From: Azospirillum brasilense | Lineage (GTDB): Bacteria > Pseudomonadota > Alphaproteobacteria > Azospirillales > Azospirillaceae | Direction of reading: 5' to 3' | Length of the DNA stretch: 64,000 nucleotides | Assembly (NCBI RefSeq): GCF_007827795.1 | Contig: NZ_VITI01000004.1 | Coordinates: 310,001-374,000, forward strand | Translations under genes and position numbers: made by a program | The notes under the pieces: generated by a model | The model's database searches: none | What the model saw: the letters and a program-made list of their open reading frames with translations, nothing else | What the model was told of the DNA's origin: nothing | In this document: piece after piece, positions 38,637 to 46,932 of the stretch | Layout of the letters: every line of letters begins with the position of its first letter | Numbering within the stretch: the stretch's first letter is position 1

Positions 38637-41248
38637 TTATGGCGTCCGGACGATATCCTTCGCAAGAGACTTGAAATGGCTGCCCCCCGGCCGCGGGACA
38701 GCGCGTCGCGCAGAGCTTCCGCCCCTTCCTCCGCGGCGTCGAGGACGTTGCCGGCCAGCCCCTCCGCCTCGTGCCGGCGGCCGGCGCGGAGGGCGGCGCT
38801 GAGCGCGCGGCAGGCGGATGCCAGACGGACCAGTCCCAGATTGGCCGACGGCGCGATCAGCGCCTGCGCTTCCGCGAGCGGGCAGCCGGATTCGCTGCCC
38901 GTGCGCAGGCGGCTCATCCGCCGCGGCAACTCGTCGAGGAAGGCGGCGGCCAGACGGGCGCACGCCTCCTCCCCCAACTCGTCGGACAGCCGGACCAGCA
39001 TCGCGCGGTCGAGCGGCTGACGGAGCGGGATCGGCTCCACCGCCGTGAAGGTCTCGGGCATGGCGCACTTTTGTGCCGCGCCGTCCGGGTCTTCGGCGGT
39101 CCGACCGCCCTGGATGGCCCAGCCCAACGCGCCGTCGATCGCGTCCAGCATGGTGGCGCGGTCCACCGGCTTGGCGATGTGGCCGTTCATGCCGGCGTCG
39201 TGGCAGCGCTGCACCTCGTCGGGCAGCGCGCTGGCGCTCATCGCCAGGATCGGGATGGTCCCCACCGGCGGCGGCAGGCCGCGGATCGCCCGTGTGGCGG
39301 CGTGCCCATCCATTTCCGGCATATGCACATCCATCAGCACGAGATCGTAGGCGCCGCGCTGCACCGCCTCCACCGCCTGCCGCCCGTTGGCGACGGCGCC
39401 CACGCGGTGGCCCGCCCCCTGCAGCATGGCCATGATCAGCTCCCGGTTCATCGCCAGATCCTCGGCCAGCAGGATGCGCGCCGGACGGCGGTGAACCAGC
39501 AGTTCCGCCGCGCAAGGGGCGTCGTTGCCGACGGGCGGATCGGCTTCGGGCAGCACCAGCGACAGCCAGAAGGTGGAACCGACGCCGGCCTGGCTCTTCA
39601 CCCCGACCGTCCCGCCCATCATCTCCACCAGCCGCCGGCTGATGGCGAGGCCGAGACCGGTGCCCCCGCGCGACCGGTCGATCTGGCTGAAGCGCTGGAA
39701 CAGCTGGCCCTGCCGGTCCGGCGGAATGCCGATCCCGGTGTCGGTGACGGCGATCGTCAGGTGCGGCCCGGCGGGCGTGTCGGCGATCTTCACGATGGTC
39801 AGGCCGACGCCGCCATGCTCGGTGAACTTCACGGCGTTGGCGAGCAAGTTCAGCACCACCTGCCGCAGCCGGTCGGGATCGCCGCGCAGCCAGTCCGGCA
39901 CGTCCGGCGCCACGGCGGCGTGCAGCGTCAGCCCTTTGGCCTGCGCTTCCAGCCGCAGCACCGCCTCGCAATTGGCGATCAGGTCGCGGATGGCGAAGGG
40001 GGCGTCGTTCAGCACCAGCCGCCCCGCCTCGATGCGGGCGAAATCCAGCACGTCCTCGATCACGGTCAGCAGCGACCGGCCGGCGTCGCGGACCAGACGG
40101 GCGTGGCGGCGCTGCCGGGGCGTCAGCTCCTCGTCCAGCAGCAGGCGGGCGAAGCCCAGGATGCCGTTCAGCGGGGTGCGCATCTCATGGCTCATGGTCG
40201 CCAGGAATTCGGCCTTGGCGCGGCTGGCCGCCTCGGCCTCCAGGCGGGCCTGGATCAGCGCCTGCTCGTTGCGCTTGATCTCGGTGACGTCGGTGACGAT
40301 GCCGTCCCACACGATGTCGCCGTTGTCGCGCCGCGCCGCGCGGCTGGAGACGCTGATCCAGCGGATGTCGCCGTCCGGCCAGAGGATCCGGTATTCGAGT
40401 CTCCAGGGCTCCAGCGTCTCGGCGGAGGCGTGGATCGAGGCGAACAGGCGCGGGCGGTCTTCGGGGTGGAGGATGCGGTTCAGCGACTCCAGCGTCACCC
40501 GCTCGGTCGCCGGCAGCCCCATCACCTGGAAGAAGCCCGGACTGCAATAGGGAAAGCGCAGCCGGCCGTCCACCGTCAGCACCCGCTGATACACGCCGCC
40601 CGGCAGGTTCGCCACCGTCGCGGCGAAGCGGCGCTGGCTTTCGGTGAGGGCGATCTGGAGATCGCAGCGCTCCTGCTCCTTGCGCAGGAAGGTGCCCAGC
40701 GCCAGCGTGCCGAGAAGGTTTCCAAGGCTCAACGGCACCAGCGTCGTTTCGAACATGCGGAACGCCATGTCGGGCGGCAGCAGCAGGAAGCTGAAGGGCG
40801 CCATCACCGTCACCAGCAGGGCCAGCGCGGCCAGATGGCGATTGCCGAACCGCCCGGACCGCCGCGCCGCCGCCCCCACCAGCATGCCGATCAGCCCGGC
40901 CCCGACCAGCGAGATAACCCCCGCCACGGCTCCCGGCCCGCCCAGCCAGAAACGGAAGGCTCCGGACACCGCCGCCGCCGCCACTGCGGCCAGGACACCG
41001 CCGAACGGACCGGCCAGCCCGACCATAACGTTGCGCGCGTCGATGAACAGGCCCGGCGCCACCCGCACCGGGTCGGCCATGCCCAGCACCGCCACCGCGC
41101 CGAACATCAGGCCCAGTAGAACGTTGGCCGCCGGCGCCGGCCAGCCGGCGGCCCGGCCGCGGATCTGCAGGAAGACGACCGCCACGACCGCGAACAGCCC
41201 GATGTTCTGCGCCAGCCCGAGCAGCAGTTCACTGGACACCATGCTCAT
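38637..41248 (-). CDS. Hybrid sensor kinase with 5TM-LytS sensor, frameshifted near its end
   Basis: An inner-membrane kinase. Order: five-helix 5TMR-LYT sensor (residues 10-130), PAS (about 205-330), HisKA with ATMSHEMRTPLNG, HATPase (NLLANAVKFTE, DTGIGIPP, GGTGLGLAI), receiver (DLVLMDVHMPEMDG) and a short Hpt-like tail. As written the frame does not stop at the end of the domain but continues to 37820 (1142 residues), reading about 270 nonsense residues through the next kinase gene. Adding one G in the run at 38683-38688 ends the protein at 38637 after GGSHFKSLAKDIVRTP, with 870 residues and a normal 59-base gap to the next start. The corrected end is given here. The Hpt-like tail has Gln in place of the phospho-His. 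Confidence 0.85.
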
Positions 41249-41821
41249 TGCAACCCCCTAGCGGTCCCGCTTCGCATTTTGCCAGTGCGGCGCGATGCGA
41301 ATTCGCATCGTGCGACGCATTCCCGGCATACGGGGGACGCCGCTCCGTTTCGGTCCGCCCGTCGGCCCCGGTCACGCAAAGGGCGTGCCGCGCCGGAGGT
41401 GGTCATCCATACTGGGCAACCCGGCAGAGGCAACCCGCCCGGCATCGCCATAGGGGGTGGCGGAGCGGCGTCGCGCCGGGGCGGAAAAGATCCCGCGTCC
41501 CGCACCGCACCACGCCCTTCGGGGGACCCCGTCCGCGCCGGCAATCGTCGCAAATGCCATAGGTCTGTGACGTTCCGGGGACTTCCGCCAGCCGGCCCGG
41601 CGCTGCGGCGGCATGACCGGGTTAGTACCGAATTCCGACGGGGCAAAAGGGCCTGCAATCCCGTTGCGGAAGCGGGATGCCGGCGGTACCGCGCCGGTGT
41701 CGCCCGAAGACTGCGCTTTCGCCCGAAGAGGACCTCCGTTGGGTTTCACGCCGTGAACACCATCGCCGGGATTGCCATCGGGCCTGGAGCGTGGACGGGA
41801 GGCGGTGACGGGAGAAGGTTT
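41249..41821. other. 573-base gap without a supported gene
   Basis: No frame here has a recognisable protein or a good ribosome binding site. The gap separates the divergent sensor-kinase and glycosyltransferase genes and must hold promoters for both. The only notable structure is the palindrome at 41293-41310. Confidence 0.6.
41293..41310. promoter_or_regulatory. Perfect 18-base palindrome upstream of the sensor kinase
   Basis: CGATGCGAATTCGCATCG is fully self-complementary and lies 45 bases upstream of the kinase start. Two further outer base pairs can form after one wobble. The symmetry suggests a dimeric regulator site, but none is known to match. Confidence 0.38.
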
Positions 41822-42937
41822 ATGCAGCACGCCGTTGCCGGGACCCCGCGGTTGTCCGTGGTGGTTCCCTGCTACAACGAGGCCGAGGGGATCGGCGAAT
41901 TGCACCGCCGGGTGTCCGCGGCCTGCCGCGCCGAGGTCGGGGAGAGCTATGAGCTGATCCTGGTCGATGACGGGTCGCGCGACGGCACCTGGAGCCGCGT
42001 CGCCGACCTGGTGCGCGACGATCCGGCCGTGGCGGGGGTGCGGCTGTCGCGCAACCACGGCCACCAGCTGGCCCTGACCGCCGGCCTCCATGTCTGCCGG
42101 GGCGAGCGCATCCTGATCATCGACGCCGACCTGCAGGACCCGCCGGAGCTGCTGACCACCATGATGGCCCGCATGGACGCCGGGGCCGACGTGGTCTACG
42201 GCACCCGCATGGCCCGCGACGGCGAGACGTGGTTCAAGAAGGGCACGGCGGCGCTGTTCTACCGTCTGCTCGACCGGCTGGTCGATATCGAGATCCCCAA
42301 GGACACCGGCGATTTCCGCCTGATGAGCCGGCGCGCCCTGGAGGTGCTGAACGCCATGCCGGAGCAGCACCGCTTCATCCGCGGCATGGTGAGCTGGATC
42401 GGGCTGAAGCAGGAGCCGCTGCCCTACGACCGGCAGGCCCGCGCCGTCGGCGAGACCAAGTACCCGTTGGGCAAGATGATCCGCTTCGCGGTGGACGCCA
42501 TCACCAGCTTCTCCATCAAGCCGCTGCGCGCCGCCTCCTACGTCGGCTTCTTCTTCGCGCTGTGCGCCGTGCTGGCGCTGGGCTACGCGCTGGTGAGCTG
42601 GGCCCAGCACGCGACGGTTCCCGGCTGGACCAGCGTGATGGTCGTCTCGCTGGTGCTGGGCAGCACCCAGCTTTTGATCCTGGGCGTCCTGGGCGAGTAT
42701 CTGGGGCGGCTCTACATGGAGACGAAGCAGCGGCCGCTGTTCGTGGTGGACCGCATCGCCCGCCATCCCGACGCCATCGCCGCCCAGGCCGCCGCCCACG
42801 CCGCCGCCCGGACCGCCGCCGCCGGTGCCGGCGGGCAGGCCGTGCCGGAGCCCGTCGTGGTGCATCTGGGAACCGGCATCGCCGCGGCCGCCGGAGCCTT
42901 CTCCCGCATCGAGGTCAAAAGCGAGGCCAACAGTTGA
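41822..42937 (+). CDS. Polyprenyl-phosphate glycosyltransferase (GT2, GtrB/DPM1-like)
   Basis: A 371-residue membrane enzyme. The GT-A domain (residues 10-235) starts RLSVVVPCYNEAEGI, has ILVDDGSRDGTW and the metal motif LIIDADLQDPPE, and KDTGDFRLMSRRAL. Two C-terminal membrane segments (YVGFFFALCAVLALGYAL and VMVVSLVLGSTQLLILGVLGEYLG) follow, then an Ala-rich cytoplasmic tail of about 80 residues. Such enzymes load a sugar onto undecaprenyl phosphate for later transfer to a glycan. The start at 41822 is preceded by GGGAGAAGG. The next gene, GtrA, overlaps by 4 bases and would flip the lipid-linked sugar. Confidence 0.93.
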   Translation: MQHAVAGTPRLSVVVPCYNEAEGIGELHRRVSAACRAEVGESYELILVDDGSRDGTWSRVADLVRDDPAVAGVRLSRNHGHQLALTAGLHVCRGERILIIDADLQDPPELLTTMMARMDAGADVVYGTRMARDGETWFKKGTAALFYRLLDRLVDIEIPKDTGDFRLMSRRALEVLNAMPEQHRFIRGMVSWIGLKQEPLPYDRQARAVGETKYPLGKMIRFAVDAITSFSIKPLRAASYVGFFFALCAVLALGYALVSWAQHATVPGWTSVMVVSLVLGSTQLLILGVLGEYLGRLYMETKQRPLFVVDRIARHPDAIAAQAAAHAAARTAAAGAGGQAVPEPVVVHLGTGIAAAAGAFSRIEVKSEANS

Positions 42938-43359
42938 GCGGCACGGAAGGCCGTGGACGGGCCGTTCCCTGGACGGCCATCCGTTTCGCCGCGGTCGGCC
43001 TGCTGAACACCGGGGTGGATTTCGCGCTGTTCCTGGCGCTGGTGTCGCTGGCCGGCACGCCCGTGCTGGCCGCCAACGCCGTGGGCTACGGAGCCGGGGT
43101 GCTGTGCAGCTTCCTGCTGAACCGCAGCTGGACCTTCCGCCTGCGCCGGGAGGCGGCCCCGATGGCCCGCCGCCTGCCGCTGTTCCTGGCCTTCAACCTT
43201 GTCGGGCTGGGGCTGTCCACGCTGGTGGTCGGGCTGCTGGTCCCCGCCGTGCCGCCGCTGGCCGCCAAGATCGCGGCGACCGCCGTCACCTTCGCCTGGA
43301 ACTACTGGTCGAGCCGGCGCTTCGTCTTCACGGCACCGGCCGCCAATCCCCTCGCCTGA
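42934..43359 (+). CDS. GtrA family flippase-like protein
   Basis: A 141-residue membrane protein with four segments (AIRFAAVGLLNTGVDFALFL..., LAANAVGYGAGVLCSFLLNR, LFLAFNLVGLGLSTLVVGLL, AKIAATAVTFAWNYWSSRRF) and the FLLNRSWTF and FAWNYWSSRRFVF motifs of GtrA. It probably translocates polyprenyl-phosphate-linked sugar across the inner membrane. The only suitable start is a TTG at 42934 that overlaps the stop of the glycosyltransferase (TTGA), implying translational coupling. No GtrC-like third enzyme follows. Confidence 0.88.
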   Translation: MSGTEGRGRAVPWTAIRFAAVGLLNTGVDFALFLALVSLAGTPVLAANAVGYGAGVLCSFLLNRSWTFRLRREAAPMARRLPLFLAFNLVGLGLSTLVVGLLVPAVPPLAAKIAATAVTFAWNYWSSRRFVFTAPAANPLA

Positions 43360-43417
43360 CGTCCCGGCGCTGGCGGCCCCGCCGAAGCGGCGGGTGCGCT
43401 TTGCCGCAACGGCGAAC

Positions 43418-43447
43418 CTTGACCGCCGGGCGGCCTACCCCAATCTA
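43418..43447 (+). promoter_or_regulatory. Sigma-32-type heat-shock promoter
   Basis: CTTGACC (43418-43424) and CCCCAATCTA (43438-43447) are separated by 13 bases, close to the CTTGAAA / CCCCATNTA sigma-32 consensus. The element is 101 bases before the small heat-shock gene. Confidence 0.65.
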
Positions 43448-43548
43448 TGACGAAGCGGCGCCGATCCTCCCCTTTCGGGCCGCCAGCCAGCCGGGCGCCG
43501 GAAACGGGCCCAATGTGCAACTCGCTCGCCTCTCGAGGAGGATGCGCC

Positions 43549-44028
43549 GTGACGACACGTCTTTCGCTCTTCAACAGTCCGCTGCTCCTGGGCTTCGACC
43601 AGTTCGAGCGCACGCTGGACCGCATCGCCAAGAATTCCGCGGAAGGCTATCCGCCCTACAACATCGAACAGATCGGGGACGAGGGCCTGCGCATCACGCT
43701 GGCCGTGGCCGGCTTCACCTCCGAGGACCTGTCGGTCCAGATCGAGGACAACCAGCTCGTCATCCGGGGCCGCCAGACCGACGACCGCTCGCGCATCTAC
43801 CTGCACCGCGGCATCGCCGCCCGGCAGTTCCAGCGCAGCTTCGTGCTGGCGGAGGGGATCGAGGTGGTCGGCGCCTCGCTCGACAACGGCCTGCTCAACA
43901 TCGACCTGAAGCGGCCCCTGCCGGAACCGAAGGTCCGCACCATCAAGATCGAGCAGCCCGCCCAGGCCGCCAGCGGCACCGCCGGACCGCAAACCATCGA
44001 CGTCGCTCCCGACCGCGGCGACGCCTGA
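43549..44028 (+). CDS. Small heat shock protein Hsp20
   Basis: A 159-residue IbpA-type chaperone that holds unfolding proteins. The alpha-crystallin domain covers about residues 30-125 and contains YPPYNIEQIGDEGLRITLAVAG, FTSEDLSVQIEDNQLVIRG and the closing LDNGLLNIDLKRPLPE. The GTG start at 43549 is supported by AGGAGG seven bases upstream; the ATG at 43447 lies within the likely promoter and is rejected. It is followed by a DUF1150 gene, as in many alphaproteobacteria, and preceded by a heat-shock-type promoter. Confidence 0.94.
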   Translation: MTTRLSLFNSPLLLGFDQFERTLDRIAKNSAEGYPPYNIEQIGDEGLRITLAVAGFTSEDLSVQIEDNQLVIRGRQTDDRSRIYLHRGIAARQFQRSFVLAEGIEVVGASLDNGLLNIDLKRPLPEPKVRTIKIEQPAQAASGTAGPQTIDVAPDRGDA

Positions 44029-44101
44029 CCGGCCCGGCGCCCGACCAGCCTGAGACTGGCCGCCCACACCTCCTCGACCGATTCGTCCAAAGGACTGCGT
44101 C

Positions 44102-44335
44102 ATGAACAGCTTCGATACCGACAAGGCCGCAGCCTATCTGCGCCAACTGTCGCCCCAGGACTTCGCCACCTTCGGGCTGGACCATGTGGCCTATGTGCGG
44201 CCGGTGACCGTCGACGACGCCCCGGCCTTCTCCGTCCACGCCGCCGACGGCACGCCCCTGACGGTGCTGGCCGAGCGCGACGTGGCCTTCGCCACCGTCC
44301 GCCAGAACGACATGGAGCCGCTGAGCGTCCACTGA
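44102..44335 (+). CDS. DUF1150 family protein
   Basis: A 77-residue cytoplasmic protein with the DUF1150 layout: LRQLSPQDFATFGLDHVAYVRPV, then FSVHAADGTPLTVLAERDVAFATVRQNDMEPLSVH. The family is restricted mostly to alphaproteobacteria and nearly always sits after an hsp20 gene, so a role with the chaperone is likely although unproven. It begins 73 bases after Hsp20 and is followed by a terminator. Confidence 0.87.
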   Translation: MNSFDTDKAAAYLRQLSPQDFATFGLDHVAYVRPVTVDDAPAFSVHAADGTPLTVLAERDVAFATVRQNDMEPLSVH

Positions 44336-44377
44336 CGCCCGCAGGTCTCCCACGGAAACCTCCCCGGAGGTTGCGAC

Positions 44378-44410
44378 AGGGCCGGTCCGCCGCGGGCCGG
44401 CCCTTTTCGT
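44378..44410 (+). terminator. Terminator of the hsp20-DUF1150 operon
   Basis: AGGGCCGG (44378-44385) pairs perfectly with CCGGCCCT (44397-44404), followed by TTTTCGTTTC. It ends the heat-shock operon. Confidence 0.8.
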
Positions 44411-44543
44411 TTCTGTACGAGCGGTGCTATGACATTGCTCCGGGACGCCCCCTTCAACCCTTGCCTGCCCCCCGCAACCCGCTATCCTTGTGGGGGACCT
44501 CGAAAGTGGCCAAGCGGGCGGATGGGCGCCGGCTTGCGGGGAG

Positions 44544-45647
44544 ATGGCATTGAGCGACGGGGCAGACACCAGCGAAGCCGCGGCCGAGGTTGCGGGGGAC
44601 AAATCGGCCCGGCCTCAGGGCGGAGGCCGGCGCAGGCAGTGGGAGGACGAGGCCCGCGACGCGCTGCACATCATGCCGCTGTCGGCCATCCCGCTGGAAA
44701 CGCCGGGACTCCAGCACGCCCGGTTGATCAAGAACGTGCGGTTGCAGACCGTCGTCGAGATGTTCCACGACGTCCAGACTGGCAGCGGGCAGGTTTCGCC
44801 GCGCCACCTCACCGCCTATTTCGAATCCTACAAGGACGAGGTGGAGCGCGATCTCGTCAAGATCGAGAAGATCGCCGCCGCCTCCAGCTTCGACGTCTAC
44901 ACCTCCCGCATCGAGCTGCGGCGGATGAACATCGATGTCAACAGCATCGAGTCGCTGACCCTGTCCGACCGCAAGAAGGAGGAGCTGACCAACTACATGC
45001 GCGTCTTCACGCGCCCGCTGGTCGAGTATGTCTACGGGTCCGAGGACATGCAGGTCCAGGACGTGAAGGACATCATCGGCATGTTCTCCAACCCCAACCG
45101 GGACGAGGCGCTGCGCAATCTGCGCATGATGGCCGACCGGCTGGACATCGAGCTTGGAGAGATCCCGCAGTTCCTTGAGGAATATGGCGACATCTTCCTG
45201 TCGCTGGCCTATTTCAAGAAATGCCTGGACGACATCGTCCCGGAGATCCAGCGCTTCCTCTCCTGGATGGCCGAGATCCGCAGCTCCACCGAGGTCAAGC
45301 GCGACGCCCGGCAGATGCGCATGCTCGACGAGATCAGCCGCGACCTGACCGACATCTCCACTTCGATCACCGGACGGTTCGAGAGCTTCGACAACCGGTC
45401 GAAGGACTTCTGGCGTGACATCAACGCCGAGACCTTCCATTCCATCCGCGAGCTGATCGCGTCCCACCACGTGACCATCGGCGGCGTGCTGTGCGGTCTG
45501 GCGGTGAAGATGGACCTGTGGAAGGCGCGCTTCGCCCGCGGCGGCGGCGGCCCGAACCGGCGCATGGAGTTCGTGAAGTCGGAAATCCTGCCCGGCCTGT
45601 CCCACATCAAGTCACTGGAACAGTCCGCCCGCTCCGCCAGCGCGTGA
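44544..45647 (+). CDS. Conserved-looking helical protein of unknown function
   Basis: I do not recognise this family. The protein has about 367 residues and is mostly predicted helical with no signal peptide or clear membrane segment. Conserved-looking stretches are LHIMPLSAIPLETPGLQHA, LIKNVRLQTVVEMFHDVQ and MRMLDEISRDLTDISTSITG, and the C-terminus IKSLEQSARSA. The start is uncertain: the ATG at 44544 touches the GGGGAG ribosome site, whereas the TTG at 44550 has ideal spacing to it. It ends two bases from a possible GTG start of the LytTR gene (GTGA overlap), so the two are probably an operon. Confidence 0.75.
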   Translation: MALSDGADTSEAAAEVAGDKSARPQGGGRRRQWEDEARDALHIMPLSAIPLETPGLQHARLIKNVRLQTVVEMFHDVQTGSGQVSPRHLTAYFESYKDEVERDLVKIEKIAAASSFDVYTSRIELRRMNIDVNSIESLTLSDRKKEELTNYMRVFTRPLVEYVYGSEDMQVQDVKDIIGMFSNPNRDEALRNLRMMADRLDIELGEIPQFLEEYGDIFLSLAYFKKCLDDIVPEIQRFLSWMAEIRSSTEVKRDARQMRMLDEISRDLTDISTSITGRFESFDNRSKDFWRDINAETFHSIRELIASHHVTIGGVLCGLAVKMDLWKARFARGGGGPNRRMEFVKSEILPGLSHIKSLEQSARSASA

Positions 45648-45661
45648 CCTTGCGTGACGCC

Positions 45662-46489
45662 ATGGACACATCCGCGACGGGACGGCCCCGCACGCCCTAC
45701 CGCCGCCGCCTGCTGGGCCTGCGGGTGCCGGTTCTGCTCGGCGCGGCGCTGGTTCTGGCCCTGCTCGGTCCCTTCGGCACCTTCGCGGACCTGACGCTGA
45801 CGCAGCGGCTGGCCTATTGGGTCGGTCTGATCGGGCTGGGCGGCCTCGCCTTCGAGCTTCTCACCCTGGCCGCCGGCCGCCTGCTGAGCGAGAGGCCGGA
45901 GGCGTGGCGCGCCCTGCTGGCCGGGGTGACGCTGGCGGTGGCGGCGCCGATGACGCTGGCCGTGGCGCTGCTGGAGAAGTCGCTGCGCGGCAAGGACATG
46001 CTGGACCCGCTGGGTCTGGCGGAACTCTCCGTCTACGTCGTCCTCGTCACCCTGCTGGTGTCCGCCATCCCGGTCTGGCTGGAATTGCGCGACCGCGGGC
46101 TTCTCGCCGCCCCCACGCCGCCCCCGCCCCTGCCGGACCGCCCGCCGGCGACCTCGGCGGAGCCCGCCTTCCTCGCCCGCCTGCCCGCCCGGCTCGGCCG
46201 CGACCTGCTGGCGCTGGAGATGGAGGACCATTACGTCCGCGTCCACACGGCGGAGGGCAGCGACCTGATCCTGATGCGCCTGCGCGACGCCATCGCCGAG
46301 CTGGCCGGGCTGGACGGTATGCAGGTCCACCGCTCCCACTGGGTCGCCGCGGCGGCCGTCGCCAGGGTGGAGCGCAAGCCCGACGGCAAGCTGGTGCTGG
46401 TTCTGCGCAACGGCCTGCGCGTACCGGTCAGCCGCAGCTATGCGACGGCGGTGCGGGAGGCAGGCTGGGTGGAGAAGACGGGGCCGTGA
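45662..46489 (+). CDS. Membrane-anchored LytTR DNA-binding protein
   Basis: A 275-residue protein. The N-terminal half has four likely membrane segments (residues about 17-36, 47-68, 81-102 and 118-140). A proline-rich linker follows, then a C-terminal LytTR domain of about 100 residues (LLALEMEDHYVRVHTAEGSDLILMRLRDAI... QVHRSHWVA...VPVSRSYA). LytTR domains bind DNA through an extended fold; a membrane-tethered form could sense a membrane or external signal directly. An in-frame GTG at 45644 overlapping the previous stop is the alternative start. No receiver domain is present. Confidence 0.87.
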   Translation: MDTSATGRPRTPYRRRLLGLRVPVLLGAALVLALLGPFGTFADLTLTQRLAYWVGLIGLGGLAFELLTLAAGRLLSERPEAWRALLAGVTLAVAAPMTLAVALLEKSLRGKDMLDPLGLAELSVYVVLVTLLVSAIPVWLELRDRGLLAAPTPPPPLPDRPPATSAEPAFLARLPARLGRDLLALEMEDHYVRVHTAEGSDLILMRLRDAIAELAGLDGMQVHRSHWVAAAAVARVERKPDGKLVLVLRNGLRVPVSRSYATAVREAGWVEKTGP

Positions 46490-46932
46490 CCAACTTCCCC
46501 GTCGAAGACACGAATTCATCGTGAAAGCCCGGTCGGACTCCAGATACCCCACGCAATAACGGATGCCTCCTCTATCCCATCGGTCGTCGATTAACTTTGC
46601 ATCATTGTTAGATCATTCAAAATGCCGACACCCTAAGGACATTCATTCAAGAATCCCCTTCAACACCTCGCCCCGATGACATATTATCGAATTCCAGGGT
46701 ATTTTCCCGACAAGAACACCAAAAACATCTAAGCAATACAGACGACAACAAGGCCAATCTCAGGCCCATAATGCGACGTCTTTTTCACATTATCGATTTG
46801 TCAGGGGTAATCACGCTCCCCTTCCTCGCATAGCCGGGCATCCCGACACTCATTGCCGCTCGCCTCCCGCCACAGAACCGGGTTCGGGGCCGCCGACCCG
46901 CGCCTCCGTTCCACTCCAGCATTGCGGGTCCC
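46490..46932. other. AT-rich 443-base gap before the acyltransferase
   Basis: Base composition drops clearly here compared with neighbours: runs such as AACACCAAAAACATC, ATTATCGATTTGTC and TTAGATCATTCAAAATG are unusual for this genome. No frame supports a protein. It probably holds the acyltransferase promoter and may mark a junction of transferred DNA. Confidence 0.5.
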
